Notes under the pieces: generated by a model
Seen by the model: only the letters and a program-made list of their open reading frames with translations
Told to the model about the DNA's origin: nothing
Databases searched by the model: none
DNA from: Actinomycetes bacterium
GTDB lineage: Bacteria; Actinomycetota; Acidimicrobiia; Acidimicrobiales; Microtrichaceae
Reading direction: 5' to 3'
Assembly: GCA_023392475.1 (NCBI GenBank)
Contig: JAEVZA010000122.1
Location: 49,305-113,304 of the forward strand
Length of the DNA stretch: 64,000 nt
In this document: positions 42,594 through 52,207 of the stretch, piece by piece
Numbering within the stretch: the first letter of the stretch is position 1
How the letters are laid out: every line of letters begins with the position of its first letter
Translations under genes and position numbers: made by a program

Positions 42594-43373
42594 TCAGTGG
42601 TTGCGGTACTGGACGATGGCGGCGAACTCATCGGGGTCGAGGCTCGCCCCGCCGACGAGGGCCCCGTCGATGTCCGCCTGCGACATCAGCTCGGCGATGT
42701 TGCCCGGCTTCACCGAGCCGCCGTACTGGATCCGCACGGCGCCCGCCGCGTCGGCGCCGAACTCGGCGCGGATCACCGAGCGGATGTGGCCGCACATGGC
42801 CTGCGCATCCTCGGACGTGGCCGTCTTCCCGGTGCCGATCGCCCAGATGGGCTCGTAGGCGACGACCAGGGCGCCGACCTCGTCGCCGCCGAGCCCGGCC
42901 AGCCCGGCCCGGATCTGGCCCTCGACCTTCGACTCCGCACCGCCGGCCTCGCGCTCCTCGAGCGTCTCGCCGCAGCACATGATCGGGACCATGCCGGCCG
43001 CGATCACGGCCGTGACCTTCTTGTTGACGATCTCGTCCGTCTCGCCGAAGTACTGACGGCGCTCGGAGTGGCCGACGATCACGTACTTCACGTCGAGCTT
43101 GGCGAGCATCGGCGGCGCGACCTCGCCGGTGTAGGCGCCCTCGTTCTCCCAGTGGCAGTTCTGGGCGCCGAGGTCGATCTTCATCCGGTCGGCCTCGATC
43201 AACGTCTGGATCGAGCGGAGGTCCGTGAAGGGCGGGTGCACCGTGACGATCACGGACTCGTGGTCGTCGCCGTCGAGGCGGTAGTGCAGCTTCTGGACGG
43301 CCTGGATCGCCTCGAAGTGGTTCTTGTGCATCTTCCAGTTGCCGCTGATGATCGGCTTCCGGGTCGCAGCCAT
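42594..43373 (-). CDS. tpiA: Triosephosphate isomerase
   Basis: 259 residues. GNWKMHKN holds Asn11/Lys13-type residues, the catalytic His is in VIVGHSERR, the catalytic Glu in VAYEPIWAIG, and the phosphate loop is IQYGGSVKP. It converts dihydroxyacetone phosphate and glyceraldehyde 3-phosphate. It is in the gap-pgk-tpiA glycolytic operon. Confidence 0.97.
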   Translation of the reverse strand: MAATRKPIISGNWKMHKNHFEAIQAVQKLHYRLDGDDHESVIVTVHPPFTDLRSIQTLIEADRMKIDLGAQNCHWENEGAYTGEVAPPMLAKLDVKYVIVGHSERRQYFGETDEIVNKKVTAVIAAGMVPIMCCGETLEEREAGGAESKVEGQIRAGLAGLGGDEVGALVVAYEPIWAIGTGKTATSEDAQAMCGHIRSVIRAEFGADAAGAVRIQYGGSVKPGNIAELMSQADIDGALVGGASLDPDEFAAIVQYRNH

Positions 43374-43407
43374 GGGATCTCCCTCGGGGTCGTTCGTGGC
43401 GCGCCGG

Positions 43408-44547
43408 TCAGGCCGACACGTTGGGCGCGTGGCGCAGCGCCTCGAGGCCGGGCAGGTCGCCCTGCTCGATCAGCTCGAGCGAGGCGCCGCCGCCGGTCGA
43501 GATGTGGTCGACCTCGTCGGCCAGGCCGAACTGCGCGATCGCCGCGGCGGAGTCACCGCCGCCGATGACGGTGAAGCCGCGGCACTCGGCCACGGCCTGG
43601 GCGACGGCCCGCGTGCCCGCCTCGAACCGCGGGTCCTCGAACACGCCCATCGGGCCGTTCCAGAGGACGGTGCGGGCCTCGGCGATGATGTCGCCGAACG
43701 CGGCGGCCGAGCCGGGACCGATGTCCAGGCCCATCCAGCCGTCGGGCAGCGAGCGGCCGAAGTTGCGGACCTCGCCGCCGGCGGACGGGTCGCCGATCTT
43801 CCCGCCGGGACCGAGCCCGACGACGTCCTCCGGGAGGTGCAGCCGGTCGCCGTGGGCCTCGAGCAGCGCCTTGCAGGTGTCGATCTGGTCGGGCTCGCAC
43901 AGCGAGTTCCCGATCGGGTGGCCGAGCGCCGCGAAGAACGTGAAGCACATGCCGCCGCCGATGACGATGTCGTCCGCGATGTCGAGCAGCGCGGTGAGCA
44001 CGCCGAGCTTGTCCGACACCTTGGAGCCGCCGGTGATGGCCACGAACGGGCGGCGGGGCTCCTCGCGGACGCCCTGGAGCACCTCGACCTCCTTCGCCAG
44101 CAGCCGGCCGGCGGCCGAGGGCAGCCGGGTCGGCGGCCCGACGATCGAGGCGTGGGCGCGGTGCGACGCGCCGAACGCGTCGTTCACGTACAGGTCGTGA
44201 CCGGCCACGAGCCGGTCGACGAACGCGTCGTCGTTGCTCGTCTCGCCCGGGTCGAACCGCAGGTTCTCGAGCAGCTCGACGCCGGGCGCGAGCTCGGCGA
44301 GCCGGGCCCGCACCGGCTCGACCGAGTACTGCGGGTCGGGCGCGCCCTTGGGGCGGCCCAGGTGCGTGCACGCGGTGACCGTCGCCCCGTGGTCGAGCAG
44401 CCACCGCAGCGTCGGCAGGGCGGCCCGGATCCGCAGGTCGTCGGTGATGACGCCGTCCTTCAGGGGGACGTTGAAGTCGGCCCGGACGAGGACGGACTTC
44501 CCGTCGACGTCGCCCAGGTCCTCGAGCTCGGGGACGCCGAACTGCAC
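43408..44547 (-). CDS. pgk: Phosphoglycerate kinase
   Basis: 379 residues, slightly shorter than usual. VLVRADFNVPL is the N-terminal substrate signature, FVAITGGSKVSDK contains the phosphate-binding GGSK, and FTVIGGGDSAAA is the C-terminal nucleotide loop. It makes ATP from 1,3-bisphosphoglycerate. It lies 10 nt after gap and 34 nt before tpiA. Confidence 0.97.
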   Translation of the reverse strand: MQFGVPELEDLGDVDGKSVLVRADFNVPLKDGVITDDLRIRAALPTLRWLLDHGATVTACTHLGRPKGAPDPQYSVEPVRARLAELAPGVELLENLRFDPGETSNDDAFVDRLVAGHDLYVNDAFGASHRAHASIVGPPTRLPSAAGRLLAKEVEVLQGVREEPRRPFVAITGGSKVSDKLGVLTALLDIADDIVIGGGMCFTFFAALGHPIGNSLCEPDQIDTCKALLEAHGDRLHLPEDVVGLGPGGKIGDPSAGGEVRNFGRSLPDGWMGLDIGPGSAAAFGDIIAEARTVLWNGPMGVFEDPRFEAGTRAVAQAVAECRGFTVIGGGDSAAAIAQFGLADEVDHISTGGGASLELIEQGDLPGLEALRHAPNVSA

Positions 44548-44557
44548 GATCGTCCGC

Positions 44558-45568
44558 TCAGTGGTTGGCGGCGCCGACGATGAGGGCCAGGTCCACGAGG
44601 CGGTTCGAGTAGCCGGCCTCGTTGTCGTACCAGGACAGCACCTTGACCAGGTTGCCCATCGCCATCGTGAGGCCCGAGTCGAAGATCGAGCTGTACGGCG
44701 AGCCGACGATGTCGGAGCTCACCAGCGGCTCGTCGCTGTAGGCGAGGATGCCCTTGAGGCGACCCTCGGCGGCGGCGGACCTGAACGCCTCGTTGACCTC
44801 GTCGACCGTGACGTCCTTGCCGAGCACGCCGACGAAGTCGGTGATCGAGCCGGTCGGGACCGGGACCCGCAGCGACGTGCCGTCGAGCTTGCCCTTCATC
44901 GACTCGAGCACGAGCGACGTGGCCCGGGCGGCGCCGGTCGACGTCGGCACGATGTTGATGGCGGCGGCACGGGCGCGGCGCAGGTCCTTGTGCGGGCCGT
45001 CCACGAGCATCTGGTCGCCGGTGTAGGCGTGGATCGTGTTCATGAGGCCCTTCTCGACGCCGAACGCGTCGTCGAGGACCTTGATGAGGGGCACGAAGCA
45101 GTTCGTCGTGCACGACGCGTTGGAGACGACCGTGTGCTGCGCCGGGTCGAAGGTGTCGTCGTTGACGCCCATGACGAACGTGGCGTCCGCGCCGCCCGAC
45201 GGGGCCGAGACGATGACGCGCGGGGCGCCGCCCTCGAGGTGGGCCGCCGCCTTGTCGCGGTCGGTGAAGATGCCGGTCGACTCGATGACGACGTCGACGC
45301 CGAGTTCGCCCCACGGGATCTCGGCCGGGTTGCGGTAGGAGACGACCTTCAGGACGTCGCCGTCGACCTCGATGCCGTCACCGACCTCCTTGACCGCACC
45401 CGGGTAGGTGCCGGCCACGGAGTCGTACTTGAGCAGGTGCGCCATCGTGTCGAGCGACCCGAGGTCGTTGAGCGCCACGAAGTCGATGTCCGCGCCGCGG
45501 GCCTTCGAGGCCCGGAAGAAGTTGCGCCCGATGCGGCCGAAGCCGTTGATCCCCACGCGAACCGTCAT
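44558..45568 (-). CDS. gap: Glyceraldehyde-3-phosphate dehydrogenase
   Basis: 336 residues. INGFGRIGR is the NAD-binding motif, SNASCTTNC contains the catalytic Cys, and [13 protein letters not shown] ends the C-terminal signature. It catalyses the phosphorylating oxidation step of glycolysis. It is the first gene of the gap-pgk-tpiA operon. Upstream, the place where whiA usually lies in actinobacteria is empty (105 nt to yvcK). Confidence 0.97.
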   Translation of the reverse strand: MTVRVGINGFGRIGRNFFRASKARGADIDFVALNDLGSLDTMAHLLKYDSVAGTYPGAVKEVGDGIEVDGDVLKVVSYRNPAEIPWGELGVDVVIESTGIFTDRDKAAAHLEGGAPRVIVSAPSGGADATFVMGVNDDTFDPAQHTVVSNASCTTNCFVPLIKVLDDAFGVEKGLMNTIHAYTGDQMLVDGPHKDLRRARAAAINIVPTSTGAARATSLVLESMKGKLDGTSLRVPVPTGSITDFVGVLGKDVTVDEVNEAFRSAAAEGRLKGILAYSDEPLVSSDIVGSPYSSIFDSGLTMAMGNLVKVLSWYDNEAGYSNRLVDLALIVGAANH

Positions 45569-45596
45569 GTCACTCCCCTGGGTGTCCGGAACTGGT

Positions 45597-45614
45597 CCCC
45601 GCTCCGTTGCGGGG
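45597..45614. terminator. Short hairpin between yvcK and gap
   Basis: CCCCGC-TCCGTT-GCGGGG forms a 6-bp GC-rich stem in the 105-nt gap downstream of yvcK and upstream of gap. There is no U-run; it could terminate the rapZ-yvcK transcript or attenuate gap. Confidence 0.35.
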
Positions 45615-45673
45615 ATCGCCCCTATGCCAACACGCGGGAGCGTTGCGGTGCCAATCGTCGCCGGGAGGGCGGT

Positions 45674-46561
45674 TCAGCGCGCCCGGATCTGCTCGACGAG
45701 CGCCTCGCCGAGCAGCACCGGGTCGTGGGCCAGGCCCGACGGCCGGGCCAACCGGGCCGGCACGGCGCCGGGGACGCCGTCGGCGCCGTCGATGGTCCCG
45801 GGGTCGTAGAGGACGACGTCGGGCTCGACGCCGTGGCGGTGCAGGGCGGCCACGTGGTCGTCGACGCCGTACCCGCCGGTCTCCGAGACCTGCGGGCGCA
45901 GGTTGCAGATGTACACGAGCTGACCCGGCGCCCGCTCGAGGGCGTCGCGCACGCCGGCGACGGCGGTGGCGGCGAGCACGCTCGTGTAGAGCGAGCCCGG
46001 ACCGAGGACGATCTGGTCGGCCGCCTCGATCGCGGCGACCGCGTCGGCGCAGGCCGGGGCGTCGGCCGGCTCGATCATCACGGATCGCAGGTCGGGCCGG
46101 GCCGCCACGGCCACCTGGCCGCGCACCAGCGCGCCGGAGTCCACCGTGGCCCGCAGCTCCACGGGCGCCGTGGTGACGGGCAGGACCCGCCCGACGGCGC
46201 CGAGCAGGTCGCCGATGTCATCGAGGGCGGACACGAGGTCGCCCTCCGACTCCTCGAGCGCGGCGATGAGCAGGTTGCCGAAGGCGTGCCCGTCGAGCTC
46301 GCCCTTCGCGAAGCGGTGCTCCATCGCCCGGGCCAGCGGCGAGCTGCTCCCCGCCATGGCCACCAGGCACTTGCGGAGGTCGCCGGGCGCCGGTCGCGGC
46401 ACGGCGGCGCGCAACCGCCCGGTGGAGCCGCCGTCGTCGGCCACGGACACCACGGCGGTGAGGTGCCCGGCGAACCTGCGCGCCGCGCGCAGCGACGCCG
46501 CCTGCCCGTGCCCGCCGCCGACCGCCACGACCCGGGGCCCGCCCGGTCGGAGACCGCTCAC
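45674..46561 (-). CDS. yvcK: YvcK/CofD-like gluconeogenesis factor
   Basis: 295 residues from GTG 46561, which overlaps the rapZ stop (GTGA). VAVGGGHG opens the Rossmann-type fold and VVSVADDGGSTGRLR is the hallmark segment; GPGSLYTSVL lies late. YvcK-family proteins bind UDP-sugars and influence cell-wall metabolism in other bacteria. The gene order rapZ-yvcK is conserved; whiA, the usual third member, is missing. Confidence 0.92.
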   Translation of the reverse strand: MSGLRPGGPRVVAVGGGHGQAASLRAARRFAGHLTAVVSVADDGGSTGRLRAAVPRPAPGDLRKCLVAMAGSSSPLARAMEHRFAKGELDGHAFGNLLIAALEESEGDLVSALDDIGDLLGAVGRVLPVTTAPVELRATVDSGALVRGQVAVAARPDLRSVMIEPADAPACADAVAAIEAADQIVLGPGSLYTSVLAATAVAGVRDALERAPGQLVYICNLRPQVSETGGYGVDDHVAALHRHGVEPDVVLYDPGTIDGADGVPGAVPARLARPSGLAHDPVLLGEALVEQIRAR

Positions 46562-47409
46562 TTGCCCACGTCCCGGTGCCGCACGCGTGGCTCGATCCCG
46601 CGGCTCCGCAACCAGCCCGCGACGTCCTCCACGATCGCCACCGATCGGTGGCGACCGCCCGTGCAGCCGAAGGCGATCGTGAGCAGCGCCTTCCCCTCGG
46701 CCACGTAGGCCGGCAGCAGCAGGTCCAGCAGGTCCTCCAGCCGGGCCAGGAACTCGCCGGTCAGCTCGAAGCTGTTGACGTACGCCTGGATCTCCTCGTC
46801 GAGCCCGGTCAGCGGCCGCAGCTCGTCCACCCAGTACGGGTTCGGGAGGAAGCGGCAGTCGAGCACGAGGTCCACGTCGGCCGGGACGCCGTGCTTGTAG
46901 CCGAACGACTGGAGCGTGATCTGCGTCGCCCCGGCACCCTCCGGGTCGCCGAAGAGGTCGGTCACGCGGGCACGCAGGTCGTGGACGTTGAGGTCCGAGG
47001 TGTCGACGACGATGTCCGCCGACTCGCGGACCGCGGCCAGCAGGCGCCGCTCGTCGTCGATGGCGCCGGCGACCGTGCCGGCCCGCGCGGCGAGGGGGTG
47101 GCGGCGCTTCGACTCGCCGTAGCGGCGGACGAGCGTGGACGTCGCGGCGTCGAGGAACACCGTCCGCACGTCGGCACCGGAGGCCCGCAGCTCGGCGAGC
47201 GCCGGCTCCACGGTCTCGACGTCCCGGCCCGACCCGACCACCAGCGCCACCGGTGTACCGGCGTCCTGGAACCGGGCCAGCTCGGCCACCTTCGGGATGA
47301 GCTCCACGGGCAGGTTGTCGATCACGAACCAGCCGAGGTCCTCCAGGGTGTTGCCGAACTGGGTGCGCCCGGCACCCGACAACCCGGTGATCACGAGGAA
47401 CTCGGCCAC
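46558..47409 (-). CDS. rapZ: RapZ-family nucleotide-binding protein
   Basis: 283 residues from GTG 47409; the longer frame to 47481 crosses the divergent promoter. P-loop is GLSGAGRT, with Arg where Lys is common in Walker A. FGYKHG and FGCTGGRHRSV are the family's C-terminal signatures. It is an ATP/GTP-binding regulator of cell-envelope precursor metabolism in other bacteria. It couples to yvcK by a GTGA overlap. Confidence 0.93.
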   Translation of the reverse strand: MAEFLVITGLSGAGRTQFGNTLEDLGWFVIDNLPVELIPKVAELARFQDAGTPVALVVGSGRDVETVEPALAELRASGADVRTVFLDAATSTLVRRYGESKRRHPLAARAGTVAGAIDDERRLLAAVRESADIVVDTSDLNVHDLRARVTDLFGDPEGAGATQITLQSFGYKHGVPADVDLVLDCRFLPNPYWVDELRPLTGLDEEIQAYVNSFELTGEFLARLEDLLDLLLPAYVAEGKALLTIAFGCTGGRHRSVAIVEDVAGWLRSRGIEPRVRHRDVGK

Positions 47410-47526
47410 GCCGCCACGGTAGCCGTGGGGGCCCTGAACCCCTCCCCGGCCCCCGGTCTCGCTCCGGAGTTCGCCGCTCACCTACGGTTCCGCCCGGGAA
47501 CGCGCCCACACAAGGAGATCCCTCGC

Positions 47527-48123
47527 ATGCGGAACAAGCTGACCGTCTCGCTCGTCGCCGTGGTGTTCGGCATCGCGCTGGTCGGTGCGGCGTGCTCGAA
47601 GAGCAACGAGGACGCCCAGAAGAAGCTCGCCGAGGCGACCACGACCACCACGACGACCAAGCAGGACGCGACCACCACGACGACGGCGAAGGAGGACGAC
47701 AAGACGGTCGTCGACATCGCCGCCGCGAACCCCGACCTCTCGACCCTCGTCAGCCTCGTCCAGACCGCCGGCCTCACCGACACCCTGACCGGTGCCGGGC
47801 CCTACACCGTGTTCGCGCCGACCAACTCCGCGCTCGCGAAGCTGCCGGCCTCGACCCTGGACCAGCTGCGGGCCGACCCGCAGGGCGCGCTCTCCAACGT
47901 GCTGCGCCTCCACGTGATGAGCGGCGAGAAGACCGAGACCGACCTCGGCGACCTCGCCGGCAAGTGCGTCGAGACGCTGAACGGAATGGTCAACATCGAG
48001 AAGGACGGCGACACGCTCACGTTCGGCGGTGCACCGATCGTGAAGACGGACATCACCGCCTCCAACGGCATCATCCACCTCATCGACGGCGTGGTGCTCG
48101 CCCCGTCGACGACCTGTTCCTGA
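47527..48123 (+). CDS. Fasciclin-domain lipoprotein
   Basis: 198 residues. The ATG follows AAGGAGA. The signal ends at a lipobox VGAAC (Cys23 or so). A Thr-rich, low-complexity linker follows, then a FAS1 domain with YTVFAPTNSA and the terminal block NGIIHLIDGVVL. Such proteins are exported, anchored by lipid, and thought to mediate adhesion. It is divergent from rapZ and convergent with the methyltransferase gene. Confidence 0.93.
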   Translation: MRNKLTVSLVAVVFGIALVGAACSKSNEDAQKKLAEATTTTTTTKQDATTTTTAKEDDKTVVDIAAANPDLSTLVSLVQTAGLTDTLTGAGPYTVFAPTNSALAKLPASTLDQLRADPQGALSNVLRLHVMSGEKTETDLGDLAGKCVETLNGMVNIEKDGDTLTFGGAPIVKTDITASNGIIHLIDGVVLAPSTTCS

Positions 48124-48165
48124 CGCGCCGACCCGCCGACCGCGGCGTCGCAGTCGAGGGGGACG

Positions 48166-48897
48166 TCAGCGGCGGCGGAACCTGAGGAACAGCAGGCGCG
48201 GCACCGTCGCGGCGTCCGCGTACTCCTCGGCCCGCTCGAGGAAGCCGGGCGGGGGCGCCGGTTCCTCCATGTGCTCGAGGTCCAGCCCGGCGGCGATCGC
48301 CGCGTTCAGGTAGCGCGACAGCGGCCGGTGCAGGAACCGGATGAACACGCCACGCTCCACCTCCTCGACCGTCTCGGCCTCGGGCAGGTACGGCCCGATG
48401 CGCCAGTACTGCTCCGGCGGGTCGAGCAGCTGGTCGTCGATCCACCCGCTCCCCGGCGTCTGCAGCAGCGGGTGGTTGAGGAGGAACAGGAAGCGGCCAC
48501 CCGGCCGGAGGACTCGGGCCACCTCCGCGAGCGCGGCGTCGACGTCGTCGATGTGCTCGAACACGAGGCACGCCACCGCGGCGTCGACCACCCCCGACGG
48601 CACCGGCAGCGCCGCGGCCGAGCCCTGCACGTAGGCCGGTCCCCCCGCACGGTCCCGGGCCACCGCCACCTGCGCGAGCGCCGGATCCACGCCGAGCACG
48701 CGCAGGCCGGCCGACGACGCCACCCGCGCGACCTGGCCCTCGCCGCACCCGACGTCGAGCACCGTGCCCGACGTGGGCAGGTGGGCGGCGACGAGCGGCA
48801 GGATCTGCTCGGTGTACTCGGGGTCGACGCCCTCGGTGAACTGCTCCTGCCACCAGGCGGCGTGGGACTCCCAGGGGTCGGGGGTGGGTCCGGACAC
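48166..48897 (-). CDS. Class I SAM-dependent methyltransferase
   Basis: 243 residues from GTG 48897. Motif I is LDVGCGEGQ, followed by LGVDPALAQ, a motif in VACLVFEHIDD, and RVLRPGGRFLF. The fold resembles UbiE-type methyltransferases but the substrate is unknown. It lies 11 nt after uvrC on the same strand, so it is probably in the uvrC transcript without being part of repair. Confidence 0.85.
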   Translation of the reverse strand: MSGPTPDPWESHAAWWQEQFTEGVDPEYTEQILPLVAAHLPTSGTVLDVGCGEGQVARVASSAGLRVLGVDPALAQVAVARDRAGGPAYVQGSAAALPVPSGVVDAAVACLVFEHIDDVDAALAEVARVLRPGGRFLFLLNHPLLQTPGSGWIDDQLLDPPEQYWRIGPYLPEAETVEEVERGVFIRFLHRPLSRYLNAAIAAGLDLEHMEEPAPPPGFLERAEEYADAATVPRLLFLRFRRR

Positions 48898-48908
48898 GGC
48901 GGGCGACG

Positions 48909-50765
48909 CTACCCGCCGTGCAGCGACCGGTAGACCTCCTCGGCCACCGCGTCGGGCAGCCAGGGCAGCGCACGCAGCGCGTCCAGCTCCGCGGCCTGCA
49001 CGGCTCGGACCCCGCCGAGCTCCTTCACGAGCCGCACCTTGCGCTTCTCCCCCAGGCCCGGGATGCCGTCGAGCGCGGAGCGGGTCATGCGCTTGCCGCG
49101 GAGGCGGCGGTGGTAGTCGATGGCGAACCGGTGCGACTCGTCGCGGATCCGCTGGAGGAGGAACAGCGCCTCCGAGCCGCGCCGCACCTCGACGGGGTCG
49201 GAGCGGCCGGGCAGGTAGACCTCCTCGAACCGCTTGGCCAGCGACGCGACGGGGATCTCCTCGGTCAGGCCGAGGTCCTCGAGCACCTTCGAGGCCACGC
49301 CCAGCTGGCCCTTGCCGCCGTCGACCAGCAGCAGCTGCGGCGGGTACGCGAACTTCCCGCGCTCGGCGACGGGCTTGTCCCGGTCCTCCAGGTAGTTGGT
49401 GAGGCGCCGGGTCAGCACCTCCTCCATCGCCGCGAAGTCGTCGTTGCCGGGCACGCCGCGGATCTTGAAGCGCCGGTACTCGCTCTTGCGGGGCAGGCCG
49501 TCCTCCAGCACGACCATCGAGCCGACGTAGTCCGTGCCCTGGAGGTGGCTCATGTCGTAGCACTCGATGCGCAGCGGGGCCGTGGGCAGGCCGAGCGAGT
49601 CCTGGAGCTCGTTGAGCGCCTTGGCCCGGCTGTTGTGGTCCGACGCCCGGCGGAGCCGGTGGCGGGTGAACTCCTCCTCCGCGTTGCGCGTGACGGTCTC
49701 CGCCAGCTCGCGCTTGGGGCCGCGCCGGGGCACGCGGATGTCCACCCGGCTCCCCCGCTGCATGCCGAGCCACTCGCGGTAGAGGTCGAGGTCCTCGGGC
49801 AGCGTCGGCACGAGGACCGCCTTCGGGTAGCCGACGGCCGGCTCGTCGCCGTAGAGCTGCTCGAGCACCGCGGCCACGGTCTGGTCGGGCGAGAGGTCCA
49901 TCACCTTGTCGAGCAGGAACCCGAGCCGCCCGACGACGCGGCCCCTCCGGACGAAGAACACCTGCGCCGCGGCCTCGAGCTCGTCCTCCGCGATCCCGAG
50001 CACGTCGACGTCCTCGCTGCGGTCGCCGACCATCTGCTGCCGCTCGATGGCCCGGCGGACGGTGGCGATGCGGTCGCGCAGGCGGGCCGCGTGCTCGAAC
50101 TCGAGCTCGTCGGCCGCCGCCGACATGCCCTGCTCGAGGCGGCGGAGCACCGGCTCCGTGTCCCCCTCGAGGAACTCGAGCAGCTCGTCCACCAGCCGCG
50201 AGTAGGTGTCCTGGTCCACCTCGCCGACGCACGGGCCCGAGCACTTCTCGATGTGGAAGAGGAGGCACGGCTTCCCGAGGCGCTCGTGACGGCCGAACTT
50301 CGCGTCGGAGCAGGTGCGCAGGGGGAAGGTGCGGAGCAGCTCGTCGAGCGTCTCGCGGATCGCGTACGCGTGGGCGTACGGGCCGAAGTAGCGGACGCCC
50401 TTGCGGCGGCGGCCCCGCATGACCATCGGGCGGGGCCACTCGTCGGACACCGTGACGGCGAGGAACGGGTAGCTCTTGTCGTCCACCAGGCGGACGTTGA
50501 AGCGGGGCCGGTGCTGCTTGATCAGCGTGTACTCGAGCATCAGCGCCTCGACCTCGTTGCGGACCTGGATCCACTCGACGGAGGCGGCGTTCGAGACCAT
50601 CTGGAACGTGCGGGGGGCCAGGTTGGCCGGGTTCTGGAAGTAGTTCGAGAGGCGCTGGCGCAGGGACTTGGCCTTGCCGACGTAGATGACCCGGCCGGCC
50701 GCGTCCTTGAACTGGTAGCTGCCGGGCGAGTCGGGGATCGTGCCGGCCGGCGGGCGTTCGAGCAT
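48909..50765 (-). CDS. uvrC: Excinuclease ABC subunit C
   Basis: 618 residues from ATG 50765. The GIY-YIG nuclease domain (PGSYQFKD...VIYVGKAK) leads, then the Cys cluster KCSGPCVGEV, the UVR domain (EFEHAARLRD), the RNase H-like endonuclease domain (IECYDMSHLQGTD, LLLVDGGKGQL), and a C-terminal HhH region (IPGLGEKRKVRLV). It makes both incisions in nucleotide excision repair. uvrA and uvrB lie within 11 kb on the same strand. Confidence 0.97.
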   Translation of the reverse strand: MLERPPAGTIPDSPGSYQFKDAAGRVIYVGKAKSLRQRLSNYFQNPANLAPRTFQMVSNAASVEWIQVRNEVEALMLEYTLIKQHRPRFNVRLVDDKSYPFLAVTVSDEWPRPMVMRGRRRKGVRYFGPYAHAYAIRETLDELLRTFPLRTCSDAKFGRHERLGKPCLLFHIEKCSGPCVGEVDQDTYSRLVDELLEFLEGDTEPVLRRLEQGMSAAADELEFEHAARLRDRIATVRRAIERQQMVGDRSEDVDVLGIAEDELEAAAQVFFVRRGRVVGRLGFLLDKVMDLSPDQTVAAVLEQLYGDEPAVGYPKAVLVPTLPEDLDLYREWLGMQRGSRVDIRVPRRGPKRELAETVTRNAEEEFTRHRLRRASDHNSRAKALNELQDSLGLPTAPLRIECYDMSHLQGTDYVGSMVVLEDGLPRKSEYRRFKIRGVPGNDDFAAMEEVLTRRLTNYLEDRDKPVAERGKFAYPPQLLLVDGGKGQLGVASKVLEDLGLTEEIPVASLAKRFEEVYLPGRSDPVEVRRGSEALFLLQRIRDESHRFAIDYHRRLRGKRMTRSALDGIPGLGEKRKVRLVKELGGVRAVQAAELDALRALPWLPDAVAEEVYRSLHGG

Positions 50766-51094
50766 CGGGGCGAACCTACCCTGCCCCCTGTGACGGTCCC
50801 GGCCGCTGGGGCCTCGCGACCTCGTGTCCGTCCTGTTCGTCGGAAGCGGGCGGGAACCCCCGCTTCCGACGAACGGAACGGGCCGCAGGAGCACCTGAGG
50901 AACACCGGATCGCAAGATGGTGTTCACCGGTAGTGGATGGGCGGTACGCTCACCGAGCCGGCCTGGCCTCCGGCGACATCGACTTCCGAGGCCGACATCC
51001 CCGTGGCGTGGCGACCAGGCTGCCCCCACCGGCCGTCAATCGGAGGTCCTCACGGGGCCGCGCGCACTGCGCCGGCCACCAAGGAGGCCATCCC
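50766..51094. promoter_or_regulatory. 329-nt divergent uvrC/nadA intergenic region
   Basis: Promoters for both uvrC and nadA must lie here. The main visible element is the 16-bp perfect inverted repeat at 50835-50874. No SOS box or other known operator is recognised. The AAGGAGG just before nadA is its ribosome site. Confidence 0.5.
50835..50874. repeat. Perfect 16-bp inverted repeat with 8-nt loop
   Basis: GTTCGTCGGAAGCGGG (50835-50850) pairs perfectly with CCCGCTTCCGACGAAC (50859-50874) around CGGGAACC. It is 70 nt upstream of uvrC and 220 nt upstream of nadA, so it does not follow any gene end and is not an ordinary terminator. It could be an operator, an RNA element in the uvrC leader, or a repeated palindromic unit. 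Confidence 0.6.
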
Positions 51095-52201
51095 ATGCTG
51101 CGACTCCAGCCCCCGCTGCCCGAGCGGTACACCGAGGCGACCCCCGACGAGCTCGCGGAGCGCATCGCCTCGGCCAAGGCCGCCCTCGGCGAGCGGGTGT
51201 TCATCCTGGGCCACCACTACCAGCGCGACGAGGTCATGCGCTGGGCCGACGCGCGGGGCGACTCGTTCCGCCTGTCGGTCCTGGCCAAGGAGCACCCGGA
51301 GGCCGACTACATCGTCTTCTGCGGCGTCCACTTCATGGCCGAGTCGGCCGACATCCTGACCGGCGACCACCAGCAGGTCGTGCTGCCCGACCTGAACGCC
51401 GGCTGCTCGATGGCCGACATGGCCGACATCGAGGCCGTCGAGGAGGCCTGGGAGGCCCTCGCGGACGTCACCGACATCGAGCGCGTCCTGCCGATCACGT
51501 ACATGAACTCGGCGGCGAACCTGAAGGCGTTCGTCGGGCGCCACGGCGGCGCCGTGTGCACGTCGACCAACGCCCGTGCGGTGCTCGAGTGGGCGCTCAA
51601 CGACCCCGAGGGCCCGCAGGCCAAGCAGGTGCTCTTCTTCCCCGACCAGCACCTCGGCCGCAACACCGGCTACCAGATGGGCTTCACCGAGGCCGACATG
51701 CGGGTGTGGAACCCGCGGCTGGAGCTCGGCGGGCTCGACGAGGCCGACGTCAAGGAGGCGACGTTCCTCCTGTGGAAGGGCCACTGCTCGGTCCACCAGC
51801 GGTTCCGCCCGGAGCACATCGAGGCGTTCCGCGCCGAGCACCCCGACGGCGTCGTCATCGCGCACCCCGAGTGCTCGCACGACGTGTGCGAGCTGGCCGA
51901 CCAGGTCGGCTCGACCGACTTCATCATCCGGGCCATCGACGACCTGCCCGCCGGCACGTGGGTCGGCGTCGGCACGGAGATCCACCTCGTGCAGCGGCTG
52001 GACGCGGAGACGGACAAGCACGTCGTCTCGCTCGATCCGCTCGTCTGCCCGTGCAGCACGATGTTCCGCATCGACGCCGCGCACCTCGCGTGGACGCTCG
52101 ACCGGCTGGCGGAGGACCGCGTGGTCAACCGCATCACGGTGGACGAGGAGACGGCCCACTGGGCGCGGGTCTCGTTGGAGCGGATGCTCTCGATCACCTG
52201 A
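51095..52201 (+). CDS. nadA: Quinolinate synthase
   Basis: 368 residues. GHHYQRDEV, FCGVHFMAE and the Cys in WKGHCSVH, together with CPCSTM, supply the [4Fe-4S] site and catalytic region of NadA. It condenses iminoaspartate with dihydroxyacetone phosphate in NAD synthesis. nadB and nadC are not adjacent. The ATG follows AAGGAGG. Confidence 0.95.
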   Translation: MLRLQPPLPERYTEATPDELAERIASAKAALGERVFILGHHYQRDEVMRWADARGDSFRLSVLAKEHPEADYIVFCGVHFMAESADILTGDHQQVVLPDLNAGCSMADMADIEAVEEAWEALADVTDIERVLPITYMNSAANLKAFVGRHGGAVCTSTNARAVLEWALNDPEGPQAKQVLFFPDQHLGRNTGYQMGFTEADMRVWNPRLELGGLDEADVKEATFLLWKGHCSVHQRFRPEHIEAFRAEHPDGVVIAHPECSHDVCELADQVGSTDFIIRAIDDLPAGTWVGVGTEIHLVQRLDAETDKHVVSLDPLVCPCSTMFRIDAAHLAWTLDRLAEDRVVNRITVDEETAHWARVSLERMLSIT

Positions 52202-52207
52202 GGTCGG

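Noticed and set aside
47640..47700. ACC/ACG-rich tandem repeat in the fasciclin gene as a possible regulatory repeat
   Set aside because: It simply encodes the Thr-rich linker after the lipobox and is in frame.
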